This document shows, in pieces, positions 51,962 through 60,827 of a stretch of DNA of 64,000 bases (position 1 is the first letter of the stretch; every line of letters begins with the position of its first letter). The stretch spans positions 1 through 64,000 of the forward strand of contig CAYJFD010000001.1 in assembly GCA_964369605.1 (NCBI GenBank), given 5' to 3'. Both the position numbers and the translations under genes were made by a program. The notes beneath the pieces are model-generated. The model was not told the DNA's origin. It made no database searches and saw nothing but the letters and a program-made list of their open reading frames with translations. The stretch comes from CAYJFD01 sp964369605. Lineage in GTDB: Bacteria > Bacteroidota > Bacteroidia > Bacteroidales > UBA932.

Positions 51962-54900
51962 TTATTCTTTAAGTCCTTCTATTAGACTAAATGCTTTCTC
52001 TATTGTTTTAACACTATTTATTGTTAAATATAATTTCTCTTTATTCTCTTTTAATTGATATTTAGATGAATTTTTAGATTGTATTCTCTGAATTATTTGA
52101 GAAAATAGAGGGGTTCTATAATAATTAGACATCTGATTTGAGATAAAGTATAAAATTAGTTTCTCATTTTTTAGAATTATCTTTTCAAAACCCAACTCTT
52201 TTGCTACTCTTCTTAGTTTCACCACAAATGATAACTGCCTTAATTCCTCAGGAATAGGGCCATAACGATCAGATAATTCTTCTAATAGTATATTTAATTT
52301 TTCATCACTCTCTATACTGTCTAACTCTCGATATAGTCTTATTTTTTCTGCTGTTATATTTATATATGTATCTGGAATTAATAGCTCCATATCCGTATCT
52401 ATCACAAAATCCTTTACGTATACTTCATCTTGATCCTCCGACACAATATTGTGTTCTTGTTTTATTTCATCGAAGGCCTCTGCTAAGATCTTTTGATAAA
52501 CTTCAAATCCCATATCTGCTATATATCCACTTTGTTGAGCCCCTAGCATATTTCCCATTCCTCTTATATCTAGATCTTGCATAGCAATATTAAAGCCGCT
52601 TCCTAAATCAGAAAAAGCCTCGATAGCCTTTATTCTTCGTCTTGCGTCATCAGAAAGAGAAATCATTGGAGGTACGATTAGGTAGCAAAATGCCTTTCTA
52701 TTTGAACGTCCTACTCGTCCTCTTAATTGATGTAGGTCACTTAATCCAAAGTTTTGGGCTTTATTGATAATTATAGTATTTACATTAGGAATATCTATAC
52801 CATTTTCTACGATTGATGTAGCTATCATTATATCGTAATCACCTCGTATAAAGTTTAATATGCGCCTTTCTAGCTCCTTAGGTTCTAGTTGACCATGTCC
52901 TACACAAATATCTATATCAGGTTTAATTCTACGGATTATTTCTTCTATTTGATGTATATCTTCTACTCTATTATGTATAAAAAATATTTGCCCACCCCTT
53001 TCTAATTCATAATTTATTATTTCTCTGATCTCGTCTTCGTTAAAGTTTATTATTTCCGTCTGAATAGGCAGTCTATTTGGTGGTGGTGTGCTTATAATAG
53101 ATAAATCTCTAGCTCCAAGTAAGGAAAATTGAAGAGTTCTAGGTATAGGCGTAGCTGATAATGTCAGTGTATCAACTGCTGTTTTTATCTGACGTAATCT
53201 TTCTTTTGCGGATACTCCAAATTTTTGTTCTTCATCTATTATTAATAATCCAAGATCTTTAAATATTATCTCCTTATTTAATAATCTATGAGTGCCTATT
53301 ACTATATCTATTTTCCCTTCTTTTAATTTTTGAGAAATTTCTTTTATCTCTTTTGCAGTCCTAATTCGGCTGATATATTCAATATTACAAGGAAAGTTTT
53401 TTAAGCGTTCTACAAAAGTCTTATAGTGCTGAAGTGCAAGTATAGTTGTAGGCACAAGTACTGCTACCTGTTTACTATCAGCTACTGCTTTAAAAGCTGC
53501 CCTTACTGCTACTTCTGTTTTCCCAAAACCTACATCACCACAAACAAGTCTATCCATTGGATATTTTTTCTCCATATCCTCTTTTACTGCATTCATTGTT
53601 CTTAGTTGATCTGGTGTTTCCTCATATTTAAATGATGACTCCAACTCTTGCTGCATATAAGAATCAGGAGAGAAGGCAAAGCCTTCAACCACTCTTCTTT
53701 GAGAATAAAGCTTTATTAGGTCTGCTGCTATATCTTTTACCCTTGATTTAGTTTGTGACTTAAGTTTCTCCCAAGCACCAGTTCCAAGCTTACTTACCTT
53801 TGGAGGAGTAGCATCGCTTGATCTGTATTTTGAAATCCTATGTAGTCCGTGAATAGATACGATAATTACATCATTATTCTTATAGACCAGCTTTATTGCC
53901 TCTTGAGTTTTACCATTTACACTACTTTTTACAAGTCCTCCAAATTTCCCTACTCCGTGGTCTATGTGAACTATAAAATCTCCTTCTCTTAGGGCATTTA
54001 AATCATTAAGTGTGAGTCTCTCGCTCCTTTCTACTACTCTTAGATTTTTTATTTTTCTGAATCTTTCAAATATCTGATGGTCAGTATATAAGCAAACTTT
54101 TTGATCTATATCTATAAAGCCTTCATGAATAGTATAATTCTCAAATTTCACTTTTACCTTATAATTATATAAGATACTCTCTAATCTTTCTACCTGAGAT
54201 GCACTCTCACTTAAAATATATACCTCATAGCCCTTTTCCTTCTTATCATTTATATCACTTGAGAGTAAATCGAAATTCTTATTAAATGTAGGCTGTGGCT
54301 GAGTATTGAATTTAACAGAGTCCTCTGTATTTATATTTGAAAATATTGATGAGAGAAATACTAACTTATTATCTTTAAACTCTATATTATTTATATCAGA
54401 TAACCATATAGTAGCATTCATTGATATAAAATCTTTAATGCTTATAGTTTCATTACTTGCGCTAATTTTCTGAGGATAAATTTTTATTTGCTCTAATGAC
54501 TTTATTGATCTTTGAGAATTTATATCAAAACTCTTTATCTCCTCTATTTCATCTCCAAAGAAATCCAATCGATATGGTAGATTATCACCAAATGAAAAAA
54601 TATCAATAATTGCTCCTCGTAACGCGAATTCTCCTGGCTGAGAGACAAATTCAACCCTCTTAAATTCAGCTTCAAACAATACTTCTTTTATAAAATTATG
54701 AGAAAGATTATCTCCCTTATTTATCTCTATTACACTATCCTTTACTACTTGTTCGCTCACAACCTGCTCTTCTAATACAGATGCGTATGTAACTATGATT
54801 AAATAATCATCCTTATAATTATTATTATTAAAATCTACTATGGCACCTATAGCAGCGGTAAACTGAACTTTTGAAGATACATCCAGAGAAGAGGAAGAAG

Positions 54901-55162
54901 AAGTCAATCTACTTTTTCTACTAGGAAGCAAGTAAATATTTTCCTCATTTTTAATTTTATATAAATCGTTTGCACAACTTAGAGCATCCTCTTTTGAATT
55001 TAATATAATTATATGAAGACCTTGCTCTATAGTTTCAGCCAATAAAAAAGCCTTAGCAGATGAATACAAACCTTCAATTAAAAGAGATTTCCCCCCTTTT
55101 TTATTAAGGAATTTTTTTACTGACTCAAGGCCTGTCTTATTTAAGATTTTATTATCAATCAT
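51962..55162 (-). CDS. mfd: Transcription-repair coupling factor
   Basis: Mfd removes stalled RNA polymerase at lesions and recruits UvrA. The 1066-residue protein has the UvrB-like N-terminal part (FALRGAIIDIFSFGD), the RNA-polymerase-interacting CarD-like domain (GDFIVHIDHGVGKFGGLV), and the helicase with Walker A GDVGFGKTEVAVRAAF and IIDEEQKFGV. The motor ends with HQLRGRVGRSNRKAFCYL, followed by the C-terminal D7 domain. Codons are notably A/T-rich compared with genes left of 50 kb. The start ATG 55162 faces the AT-rich gap. Confidence 0.98.
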   Translation of the reverse strand: MIDNKILNKTGLESVKKFLNKKGGKSLLIEGLYSSAKAFLLAETIEQGLHIIILNSKEDALSCANDLYKIKNEENIYLLPSRKSRLTSSSSSLDVSSKVQFTAAIGAIVDFNNNNYKDDYLIIVTYASVLEEQVVSEQVVKDSVIEINKGDNLSHNFIKEVLFEAEFKRVEFVSQPGEFALRGAIIDIFSFGDNLPYRLDFFGDEIEEIKSFDINSQRSIKSLEQIKIYPQKISASNETISIKDFISMNATIWLSDINNIEFKDNKLVFLSSIFSNINTEDSVKFNTQPQPTFNKNFDLLSSDINDKKEKGYEVYILSESASQVERLESILYNYKVKVKFENYTIHEGFIDIDQKVCLYTDHQIFERFRKIKNLRVVERSERLTLNDLNALREGDFIVHIDHGVGKFGGLVKSSVNGKTQEAIKLVYKNNDVIIVSIHGLHRISKYRSSDATPPKVSKLGTGAWEKLKSQTKSRVKDIAADLIKLYSQRRVVEGFAFSPDSYMQQELESSFKYEETPDQLRTMNAVKEDMEKKYPMDRLVCGDVGFGKTEVAVRAAFKAVADSKQVAVLVPTTILALQHYKTFVERLKNFPCNIEYISRIRTAKEIKEISQKLKEGKIDIVIGTHRLLNKEIIFKDLGLLIIDEEQKFGVSAKERLRQIKTAVDTLTLSATPIPRTLQFSLLGARDLSIISTPPPNRLPIQTEIINFNEDEIREIINYELERGGQIFFIHNRVEDIHQIEEIIRRIKPDIDICVGHGQLEPKELERRILNFIRGDYDIMIATSIVENGIDIPNVNTIIINKAQNFGLSDLHQLRGRVGRSNRKAFCYLIVPPMISLSDDARRRIKAIEAFSDLGSGFNIAMQDLDIRGMGNMLGAQQSGYIADMGFEVYQKILAEAFDEIKQEHNIVSEDQDEVYVKDFVIDTDMELLIPDTYINITAEKIRLYRELDSIESDEKLNILLEELSDRYGPIPEELRQLSFVVKLRRVAKELGFEKIILKNEKLILYFISNQMSNYYRTPLFSQIIQRIQSKNSSKYQLKENKEKLYLTINSVKTIEKAFSLIEGLKE

Positions 55163-55267
55163 TTCTTAATAAGTTCAAAATACGTGTTAATAAATTGTTA
55201 AAAACTTTTAATAAAAAATATATAATTTTTAATAACTATTTATATACAGCGACGATTATTAATTCTG

Positions 55268-55275
55268 CAAAAATA
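55268..55275 (-). promoter_or_regulatory. Predicted -7 box for mfd
   Basis: The minus strand reads TATTTTTG; the leader to ATG 55162 would be about 105 bases and includes one of the repeated 9-mers. Confidence 0.35.
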
Positions 55276-55496
55276 CTTATATTTTTTTTCTATAGGTTAT
55301 TAACTTAGTTATTAACAAAAACTACATGTTAATAACTAGAAAATAATTAACATCTTAATTTCTTAATAACTCTATAATACATTAACTTTAAAATACTTAT
55401 AAAATAATAACTCTCTTAATAACTTGTTAATAAAATTCTATTAACATATTAAGAATACTATAAATAATATCATTCTTTTTTTAAATATAAAATATA

Positions 55497-55504
55497 TATA
55501 TTTG
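55497..55504 (+). promoter_or_regulatory. Predicted -7 box for ruvB
   Basis: TATATTTG, then TATT, then ATG (55509). This is the same box-to-start geometry as at 35677. Confidence 0.5.
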
Positions 55505-55508
55505 TATT

Positions 55509-56549
55509 ATGATAAAAGAAAATGATGCAAATCGCGAAAACTTTAATCCGCGCTTTGAGAATTCTAGCAAAGATAAAGAATTTGAAAATAAAATAAGACC
55601 TGACGAATTTAATAATTTTATGGGTCAGGATAAGATTTTAGAAAACCTTAAAATCTTTGTAAAGGCAGCAAAGCTTAGGGGGGAATCTCTTGATCACGTC
55701 CTTTTGCATGGCCCTCCAGGTTTAGGTAAAACTACCTTAGCACATATTGTAGCAAATGAATTAAATGTAAATATGAAGATTACATCTGGGCCTATTCTAG
55801 ATAAGCCAGGGGATTTAGCTGGATTATTGACAGGCTTAGAGGAGGGAGATGTATTATTTATAGATGAGATACATAGACTTTCTCCGGTTGTAGAAGAATA
55901 TCTGTATTCCGCGATGGAAGATTTTACGATAGATATAATGATTGATAAGGGACCAGGTGCAAGGTCAGTTCAAATCTCTTTATCTCCTTTTACTTTAGTT
56001 GGTGCCACTACAAGAAGTGGTTTAATTACAGCTCCTTTAAGAGCGCGTTTTGGAATCCAATCACATCTTGAATACTACGATATAGATGTATTACAAAAGA
56101 TTATAGAAAGAAGTGCAAAAATTTTAAGCGTTGAAATAGATGCTCTAGCTGCTAAGGAAATAGCCTGTAGGAGTAGAGGAACTCCACGTATTGCAAATGC
56201 ACTTTTAAGAAGAGTAAGGGATTTTGCACAAGTAAAAGGTGATGGCTTCATCGATTTAGAGATAGCAAAATACGCATTAGAGGCATTAAATATAGATAGG
56301 AGAGGTCTTGATATTACCGATAATAAAATACTAAATAATATAATACATAAATTTAAAGGAGGACCAGTAGGGGTCTCTACTATAGCTACCGCAATAGGAG
56401 AGGATATAGGAACGCTTGAAGAAGTGTATGAACCTTATTTAATAAAAGAAGGGTTCTTACAAAGAACCCCACGTGGACGAGTAGTTACGGATCTGGCTTA
56501 TCTACATCTAGGCATAGAGAAGCAATGTTCCGAGAATACTTTATTTTAA
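55509..56549 (+). CDS. ruvB: Holliday junction branch migration helicase RuvB
   Basis: The 346-residue AAA+ motor drives branch migration with RuvA. It has the N-terminal RPDEFNNFMGQDKILENL, Walker A GPPGLGKTTLA, Walker B VLFIDEIHRLSP, the GATTRSGLITAPLRARFG sensor region, the arginine finger RGTPRIANALLRR and the C-terminal winged helix LQRTPRGRVVT. Length is normal. ruvA and ruvC are elsewhere. Its 3' end overlaps the convergent DUF4251 gene by nine bases. Confidence 0.98.
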   Translation: MIKENDANRENFNPRFENSSKDKEFENKIRPDEFNNFMGQDKILENLKIFVKAAKLRGESLDHVLLHGPPGLGKTTLAHIVANELNVNMKITSGPILDKPGDLAGLLTGLEEGDVLFIDEIHRLSPVVEEYLYSAMEDFTIDIMIDKGPGARSVQISLSPFTLVGATTRSGLITAPLRARFGIQSHLEYYDIDVLQKIIERSAKILSVEIDALAAKEIACRSRGTPRIANALLRRVRDFAQVKGDGFIDLEIAKYALEALNIDRRGLDITDNKILNNIIHKFKGGPVGVSTIATAIGEDIGTLEEVYEPYLIKEGFLQRTPRGRVVTDLAYLHLGIEKQCSENTLF

Positions 56550-57116
56550 TTGATTTTCAATCTTCTTTGTTTCTTCTTTAAGATTGAAGTTTTTGATGTT
56601 TCCACTATAGTAGATTTTTTCTCTATTGATAGTTTCAGCTGACATTCTAAACTCTGCATTATTGAATATAGTGATGTAAAATATCCACTCTTCACCTACA
56701 TCAGTTTTAGAGTTTATTTTCATCTGAGTAGCTCCCCTTGATTTTTGACTAGTTACATTAGCTGGGGCATTAATCATTTCTATATTCATATTGATATTCT
56801 CGCTCGAATAAGTGCTAGTGTTCTTTGATTTACCATAATAAGGAATATTGCAGTTTAGAACATTATTTCTAAAGTCAAAGTCATAACCATCTTTTAGATA
56901 GGATATTTCTCCATCACTTCCTTGTGTTTCATTAATATAAAGAACTAAATCACGAGAATTAATTAAACTATCAACTTTTTTAGAAATCATCATTTCTATC
57001 TCTATTTTTTTAGCTTTTTTACTTTTCTTTTTTTCTTGTGCGTTAATAGAATTAAAAATACTAGTTAAAACACATAAAATCAATAAGATAGAAGTAGTTT
57101 TGTAAATTTTTTTCAT
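56541..57116 (-). CDS. DUF4251 family exported protein
   Basis: The 191-residue protein has a signal peptide (YKTTSILLILCVLTSIFNSI, cut after NAQ), a lysine-rich linker, then a compact beta-rich domain. The domain shows GEISYLKDGYDFDFRNNVLN, CNIPYYGKSK and EEWIFYITIFNNAEFRM, which match the Bacteroidetes DUF4251 family. Function unknown; it is probably periplasmic. A -7 box lies 44 bases upstream. It is divergent from the frdA gene. Confidence 0.8.
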   Translation of the reverse strand: MKKIYKTTSILLILCVLTSIFNSINAQEKKKSKKAKKIEIEMMISKKVDSLINSRDLVLYINETQGSDGEISYLKDGYDFDFRNNVLNCNIPYYGKSKNTSTYSSENINMNIEMINAPANVTSQKSRGATQMKINSKTDVGEEWIFYITIFNNAEFRMSAETINREKIYYSGNIKNFNLKEETKKIENQLK

Positions 57117-57160
57117 ATTTTTTTTAATTTTTTAGTTTGACACTATTTAAATTAGTCTAC

Positions 57161-57168
57161 CAAAGATA
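57161..57168 (-). promoter_or_regulatory. Predicted -7 box for the DUF4251 gene
   Basis: The minus strand reads TATCTTTG, 44 bases before ATG 57116. Confidence 0.5.
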
Positions 57169-57178
57169 TATAAAATCA

Positions 57179-57209
57179 TTGTTTAAATGCTAAAAAGTAA
57201 CTAAAATTG
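57179..57209 (+). promoter_or_regulatory. Predicted promoter of frdA-frdB
   Basis: TTG at 57179-57181 and TAAAATTG at 57202-57209, one mismatch to TAnnTTTG, 20 bases apart. ATG 57226 follows after 16 bases. Confidence 0.4.
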
Positions 57210-57225
57210 CACAAAATATATTGAT

Positions 57226-59172
57226 ATGCAAGAGAGGTTAATATCTAAGATACCGCAAGGTTCACTAGAAAAAAAATGGACTAAACATAAGGCCAATATC
57301 AAAGTGGTAAGTCCTGCTAATAAGAAAAAACTAGAGATAATAGTTGTTGGAACTGGTTTAGGAGGAGCATCTGCTGCTGCTGCTTTAGGAGAATTGGGTT
57401 ATAACGTAAAAATCTTCTGTATAAGTGATTCACCAAGAAGGGCTCACTCTATCGCGGCTCAAGGGGGGATAAACGCAGCTAAGAATTATCCAAATGATAA
57501 TGACTCAGTATATCGTTTATTTTACGATACTATAAAGGGGGGAGATTATAGAAGTAGAGAAGCAAATGTATATAGATTAGCTGAGGTAAGTAATCTGATA
57601 ATTGATCAATGCGTGGCGCAAGGTGTTCCGTTTGCAAGAGATTATGGTGGATTACTATCAAATAGATCTTTCGGTGGAGCACAGGTAAGTAGAACTTTTT
57701 ATGCTAGGGGTCAAACTGGTCAGCAGTTGTTATTAGGAGCTTATGCATCTTTAAATAGACAGATAGCAAAAGGAACTGTAAAATCATATAATAGATATGA
57801 AATGCTTGATTTGGTTACTATCGAAGGTCAAGCTAAAGGAATAATAGCTAGAAATTTAGAAACAGGAAAAATAGAAAGATTTGGAGCACATGCTGTAGTA
57901 ATAGCATCAGGAGGATATGGAAATGTTTTCTTTTTATCAACTAACGCTATGAATTGTAATGGTTCCGCTGTGTGGCAATGCTATAAAAAAGGAGCAATGT
58001 TTGCTAATCCATCGTTTACTCAAATTCATCCTACTTGTATCCCAGTTCATGGTGAGCAGCAGAGTAAGTTAACTTTAATGAGTGAATCATTAAGAAATGA
58101 CGGAAGAATATGGGTACCTAAGAAATTAGAAGATGTTGCTTTATTAAGAGAAAAGAAAATAAAGGCTTCTCAAATAAAAGAGGAGGATAGAGATTATTAT
58201 CTAGAAAGAAGATATCCTGCTTTTGGAAATCTAGTTCCAAGAGATGTGGCTTCAAGAGCAGCAAAAGAAAGATGTGATAATGGATATGGAGTAAATGAAA
58301 CAGGTTTAGCAGTATATTTAGATTTCTCAACAGCTATAAATAAACTTGGAAAATCAGTCATAGAAGAGAGATATGGAAATCTATTTCAAATGTATGAAAA
58401 GATAACTGATGTAGATCCTTATCAAGAACCTATGATGATTTATCCTGCAATTCACTATACAATGGGTGGAATATGGGTAGATTATAACTTAGAGACAACT
58501 ATACCTGGATTATACGGAATAGGTGAGGCTAATTTTAGTGATCATGGAGGAAACAGACTAGGTGCATCAGCACTTATGCAAGGTTTAGCAGATGGTTATT
58601 TTATTCTTCCTTATACAATAGGAGAGTATCTTTCTAAACTTATTCAGGCGCCAAAAACTGATATAAATGATCCAGCTTTCGAGGAAGCAGAAAACAAAGT
58701 AAAATCCTTAATTTCAAAGTTATTAGCAGTAAAGGGAAAATTATCAGTAGACTATTTCCATAAAAAATTAGGAAATATAATGTGGGAAAAGGTTGGTATG
58801 TCTAGAAATGAACAAGGCTTAAAAGAGGCAATAGTAGAAATCGAGTCTTTAAAGAAGGAGTTTTGGTCAAATGTCTATGTAGCAGGAGAACAAGGAGAGT
58901 TTAATCAAGAGTTAGAAAAAGCATTAAGGTTAGTAGATTTCTTTGAGATAGGAGATTTAATGGCAAGAGATGCATTAAATAGAAAGGAATCCTGTGGAGG
59001 ACATTTTAGAGAAGAAATGCAAACATCAGATGGTGAGACACTTCGTGATGATGAGAATTTCCAGTATGTAAGTGCATGGGAGTATAAAGGTGAAGGAAAT
59101 GAACCAATTCTACATAAGGAAGCACTTGATTTTGAATTTATTACTCCATCTACAAGAAATTATAAAGATTAA
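57226..59172 (+). CDS. frdA: Fumarate reductase / succinate dehydrogenase flavoprotein subunit
   Basis: The 648-residue FAD subunit interconverts fumarate and succinate. It has the dinucleotide fold VVGTGLGGASAAAALGELGY, the FAD-attachment region RRAHSIAAQGGINAAKNYPN (His of AHSIAAQGG), IHPTCIPVHGEQQSKL, NLVPRDVASRAAKERC with the catalytic arginine, IHYTMGGIWVDYN and GGNRLGASALMQGLADGY. It follows the long Wolinella/Bacteroides type. frdB is 10 bases downstream. The cytochrome b subunit gene (frdC/sdhC) that usually precedes frdA in this phylum is missing; a DUF4251 gene on the other strand is there instead. Confidence 0.97.
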   Translation: MQERLISKIPQGSLEKKWTKHKANIKVVSPANKKKLEIIVVGTGLGGASAAAALGELGYNVKIFCISDSPRRAHSIAAQGGINAAKNYPNDNDSVYRLFYDTIKGGDYRSREANVYRLAEVSNLIIDQCVAQGVPFARDYGGLLSNRSFGGAQVSRTFYARGQTGQQLLLGAYASLNRQIAKGTVKSYNRYEMLDLVTIEGQAKGIIARNLETGKIERFGAHAVVIASGGYGNVFFLSTNAMNCNGSAVWQCYKKGAMFANPSFTQIHPTCIPVHGEQQSKLTLMSESLRNDGRIWVPKKLEDVALLREKKIKASQIKEEDRDYYLERRYPAFGNLVPRDVASRAAKERCDNGYGVNETGLAVYLDFSTAINKLGKSVIEERYGNLFQMYEKITDVDPYQEPMMIYPAIHYTMGGIWVDYNLETTIPGLYGIGEANFSDHGGNRLGASALMQGLADGYFILPYTIGEYLSKLIQAPKTDINDPAFEEAENKVKSLISKLLAVKGKLSVDYFHKKLGNIMWEKVGMSRNEQGLKEAIVEIESLKKEFWSNVYVAGEQGEFNQELEKALRLVDFFEIGDLMARDALNRKESCGGHFREEMQTSDGETLRDDENFQYVSAWEYKGEGNEPILHKEALDFEFITPSTRNYKD

Positions 59173-59182
59173 TTAGTTCGAT

Positions 59183-59962
59183 ATGAATTTTACATTAAAA
59201 GTATGGCGTCAGAAAAACGCTAAATCTAAGGGATATTTTGAGAAATATAATATTAGTGATATTTCTCCTGATACTTCTTTTTTAGAAATGTTGGATATTT
59301 TAAATGATATCTTAATTAGAGAAGGTGCAGATCCAGTTTCAGTATCTAAAGGATGTAAAAATAGTGGTCCTATTTCTTTTGATCATGATTGCAGAGAGGG
59401 AATTTGTGGAATGTGTTCTTTATATATTAACGGTAGAGCACACGGCCCAGATGATGACATTACTACGTGTCAGCTACATATGAGAAAGTTTAAGGATGGA
59501 GAAACTATTACTATCGAACCATTTAGAAGTAAGGGATTTCCAATCATAAAAGACTTAGTAGTAAATAGAAATGCCTTCGATCAAATTTTACAAGCAGGTG
59601 GTTTTATAAATGTCAATGTAGGAGCAGCACAGGATGCGAATAATATATTAATATCTAAGGATAAAGCAGAATTAAGTATGGATGCTGCCTCTTGTGTAGG
59701 ATGTGGAGCTTGTGTAGCAACTTGTAAAAATGCTTCCGCAATGTTGTTTGTAGCTGCAAGGGTAAGTACTTTGGCATTGCTTCCGCAAGGAAGTATTGAA
59801 GGCTCTAAAAGAGCTAAAGCAATGGTTGCTAAAATGGACGAGCTAGGTTTTGGTTCTTGTTCTAACACTCAGGCTTGTGAGATGGAGTGTCCAAAGAAGA
59901 TATCAATAACTAATATAGCTAGATTAAATAGAGAATTTTTAAAAGCTAAACTAAGCGAATAA
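59183..59962 (+). CDS. frdB: Fumarate reductase / succinate dehydrogenase iron-sulfur subunit
   Basis: The 259-residue subunit carries electrons between flavin and quinone. The [2Fe-2S] domain has CREGICGMCSLYING, with the first cysteine in KGCKNSG-like spacing earlier. The second half has CVGCGACVATCKNASAM for one cluster and CSNTQACEMECPKKI for another. The family type is that of Bacteroides FrdB. It overlaps the start of the hydrolase gene by one base. The membrane partner FrdC is not adjacent. Confidence 0.97.
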   Translation: MNFTLKVWRQKNAKSKGYFEKYNISDISPDTSFLEMLDILNDILIREGADPVSVSKGCKNSGPISFDHDCREGICGMCSLYINGRAHGPDDDITTCQLHMRKFKDGETITIEPFRSKGFPIIKDLVVNRNAFDQILQAGGFINVNVGAAQDANNILISKDKAELSMDAASCVGCGACVATCKNASAMLFVAARVSTLALLPQGSIEGSKRAKAMVAKMDELGFGSCSNTQACEMECPKKISITNIARLNREFLKAKLSE

Positions 59963-60771
59963 TGGTTATGGATTTTTTTTCTACCGTAAACGGTATTCCT
60001 TTACATATTTACGATACAAAAAACAGTGATAAGCCTTGTATTTTTTTCCTACATGGCTACTTAGAAACTCTTTATATTTGGGAAGAATTTGTAGATTATT
60101 TTAAGAAAGATTTCAGAATAATAAGAATAGATTTACCAGGTCACGGCTTATCAGGAAGTATAGGTGAAGAGACGAGTATGAAATTTAGCGCAGATGTATG
60201 TGTTGAAGTTTTGAATCTTTGTGGAGTTGAAAAGTGTATTTTAGTAGGTCACTCTATGGGAGGGTATATAGCACAGAGTTTGTCAAAGTACTATCAAGGT
60301 AGAGTAGAGGCTTTAATAAATCTTAATTCTAATCCTTATGCTGATGCAAAAGATAAGTTAGAAACTAGAAATAGAGAGATAGAAGTAATTACTTCAGGAA
60401 AATTATTTTCTCTTGCGCAGTTATCTATCCCACAAATGTATTTTAAGCCTAATTTAAGACCGTGTGATGAAAAGATATATGAAACTATAGAGTTGTGTGA
60501 AACGCACAATCCTAAAGGGATTATATCGAATATTAGAGGACTTATTTCAAGGGAAGATAATGTAGAGTTTTTAAAACAGACATTAATCCCAACTTTATTT
60601 GTATTTGGCTCAAATGATACATATTTTCCATTAGAAGCTGTTGAAGGAATTAGAGCTATTTCAAATAATATATGCGTTGAAGTAATAGAAAATTCTGGTC
60701 ATAATTCTTTTATTGAGCAGCCCGAACTTACATATAGAGCGATTATGCATTTTCTTGAAAATAAGATTTAA
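59962..60771 (+). CDS. Alpha/beta hydrolase
   Basis: The 269-residue protein has the alpha/beta-hydrolase motifs: FFLHGYLETLYIWEEF (oxyanion region), DLPGHGLSGS, the nucleophile serine in VGHSMGGYIAQ, FGSNDTYFPLE with the acidic residue, and the catalytic histidine in NSGHNSFIEQP. The substrate is unknown; MenH-like and BioH-like enzymes share this pattern. Start may be the first ATG (59962, overlapping frdB) or the second at 59968. The strong terminator downstream ends the frd unit, so it is cotranscribed with frdAB. Confidence 0.88.
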   Translation: MVMDFFSTVNGIPLHIYDTKNSDKPCIFFLHGYLETLYIWEEFVDYFKKDFRIIRIDLPGHGLSGSIGEETSMKFSADVCVEVLNLCGVEKCILVGHSMGGYIAQSLSKYYQGRVEALINLNSNPYADAKDKLETRNREIEVITSGKLFSLAQLSIPQMYFKPNLRPCDEKIYETIELCETHNPKGIISNIRGLISREDNVEFLKQTLIPTLFVFGSNDTYFPLEAVEGIRAISNNICVEVIENSGHNSFIEQPELTYRAIMHFLENKI

Positions 60772-60779
60772 TATATAGA

Positions 60780-60805
60780 AAAAGGCTAGTTGTAACTAGC
60801 CTTTT
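60780..60805. terminator. Bidirectional hairpin terminator
   Basis: AAAAGGCTAGTT pairs with AACTAGCCTTTT around GT, with T-runs on both strands. It separates the frdAB-hydrolase unit from the convergent hflX gene. Confidence 0.9.
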
Positions 60806-60827
60806 TTATTATGATTCTATTTAGGAA

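Larger units (their letters stand above)
55163..55508. repeat. AT-rich mfd-ruvB gap with repeated TTATTAACA 9-mers
   Basis: This 346-base gap holds no open frame worth calling. The 9-mer TTATTAACA occurs at 55309-55317, and its complement TGTTAATAA at 55185-55193, 55327-55335 and 55425-55433. Many further TTAATAACT and TTAATAA copies occur. The 9-mer fits a loose DnaA box (TTATNNACA). It may be a replication origin, a binding site cluster, or simply A/T-rich drift. Confidence 0.55.

Noticed and set aside
55163..55508. A small gene or RNA gene in the mfd-ruvB gap
   Set aside because: No frame with a plausible start and no stable fold is seen; the sequence is dominated by A/T repeats.
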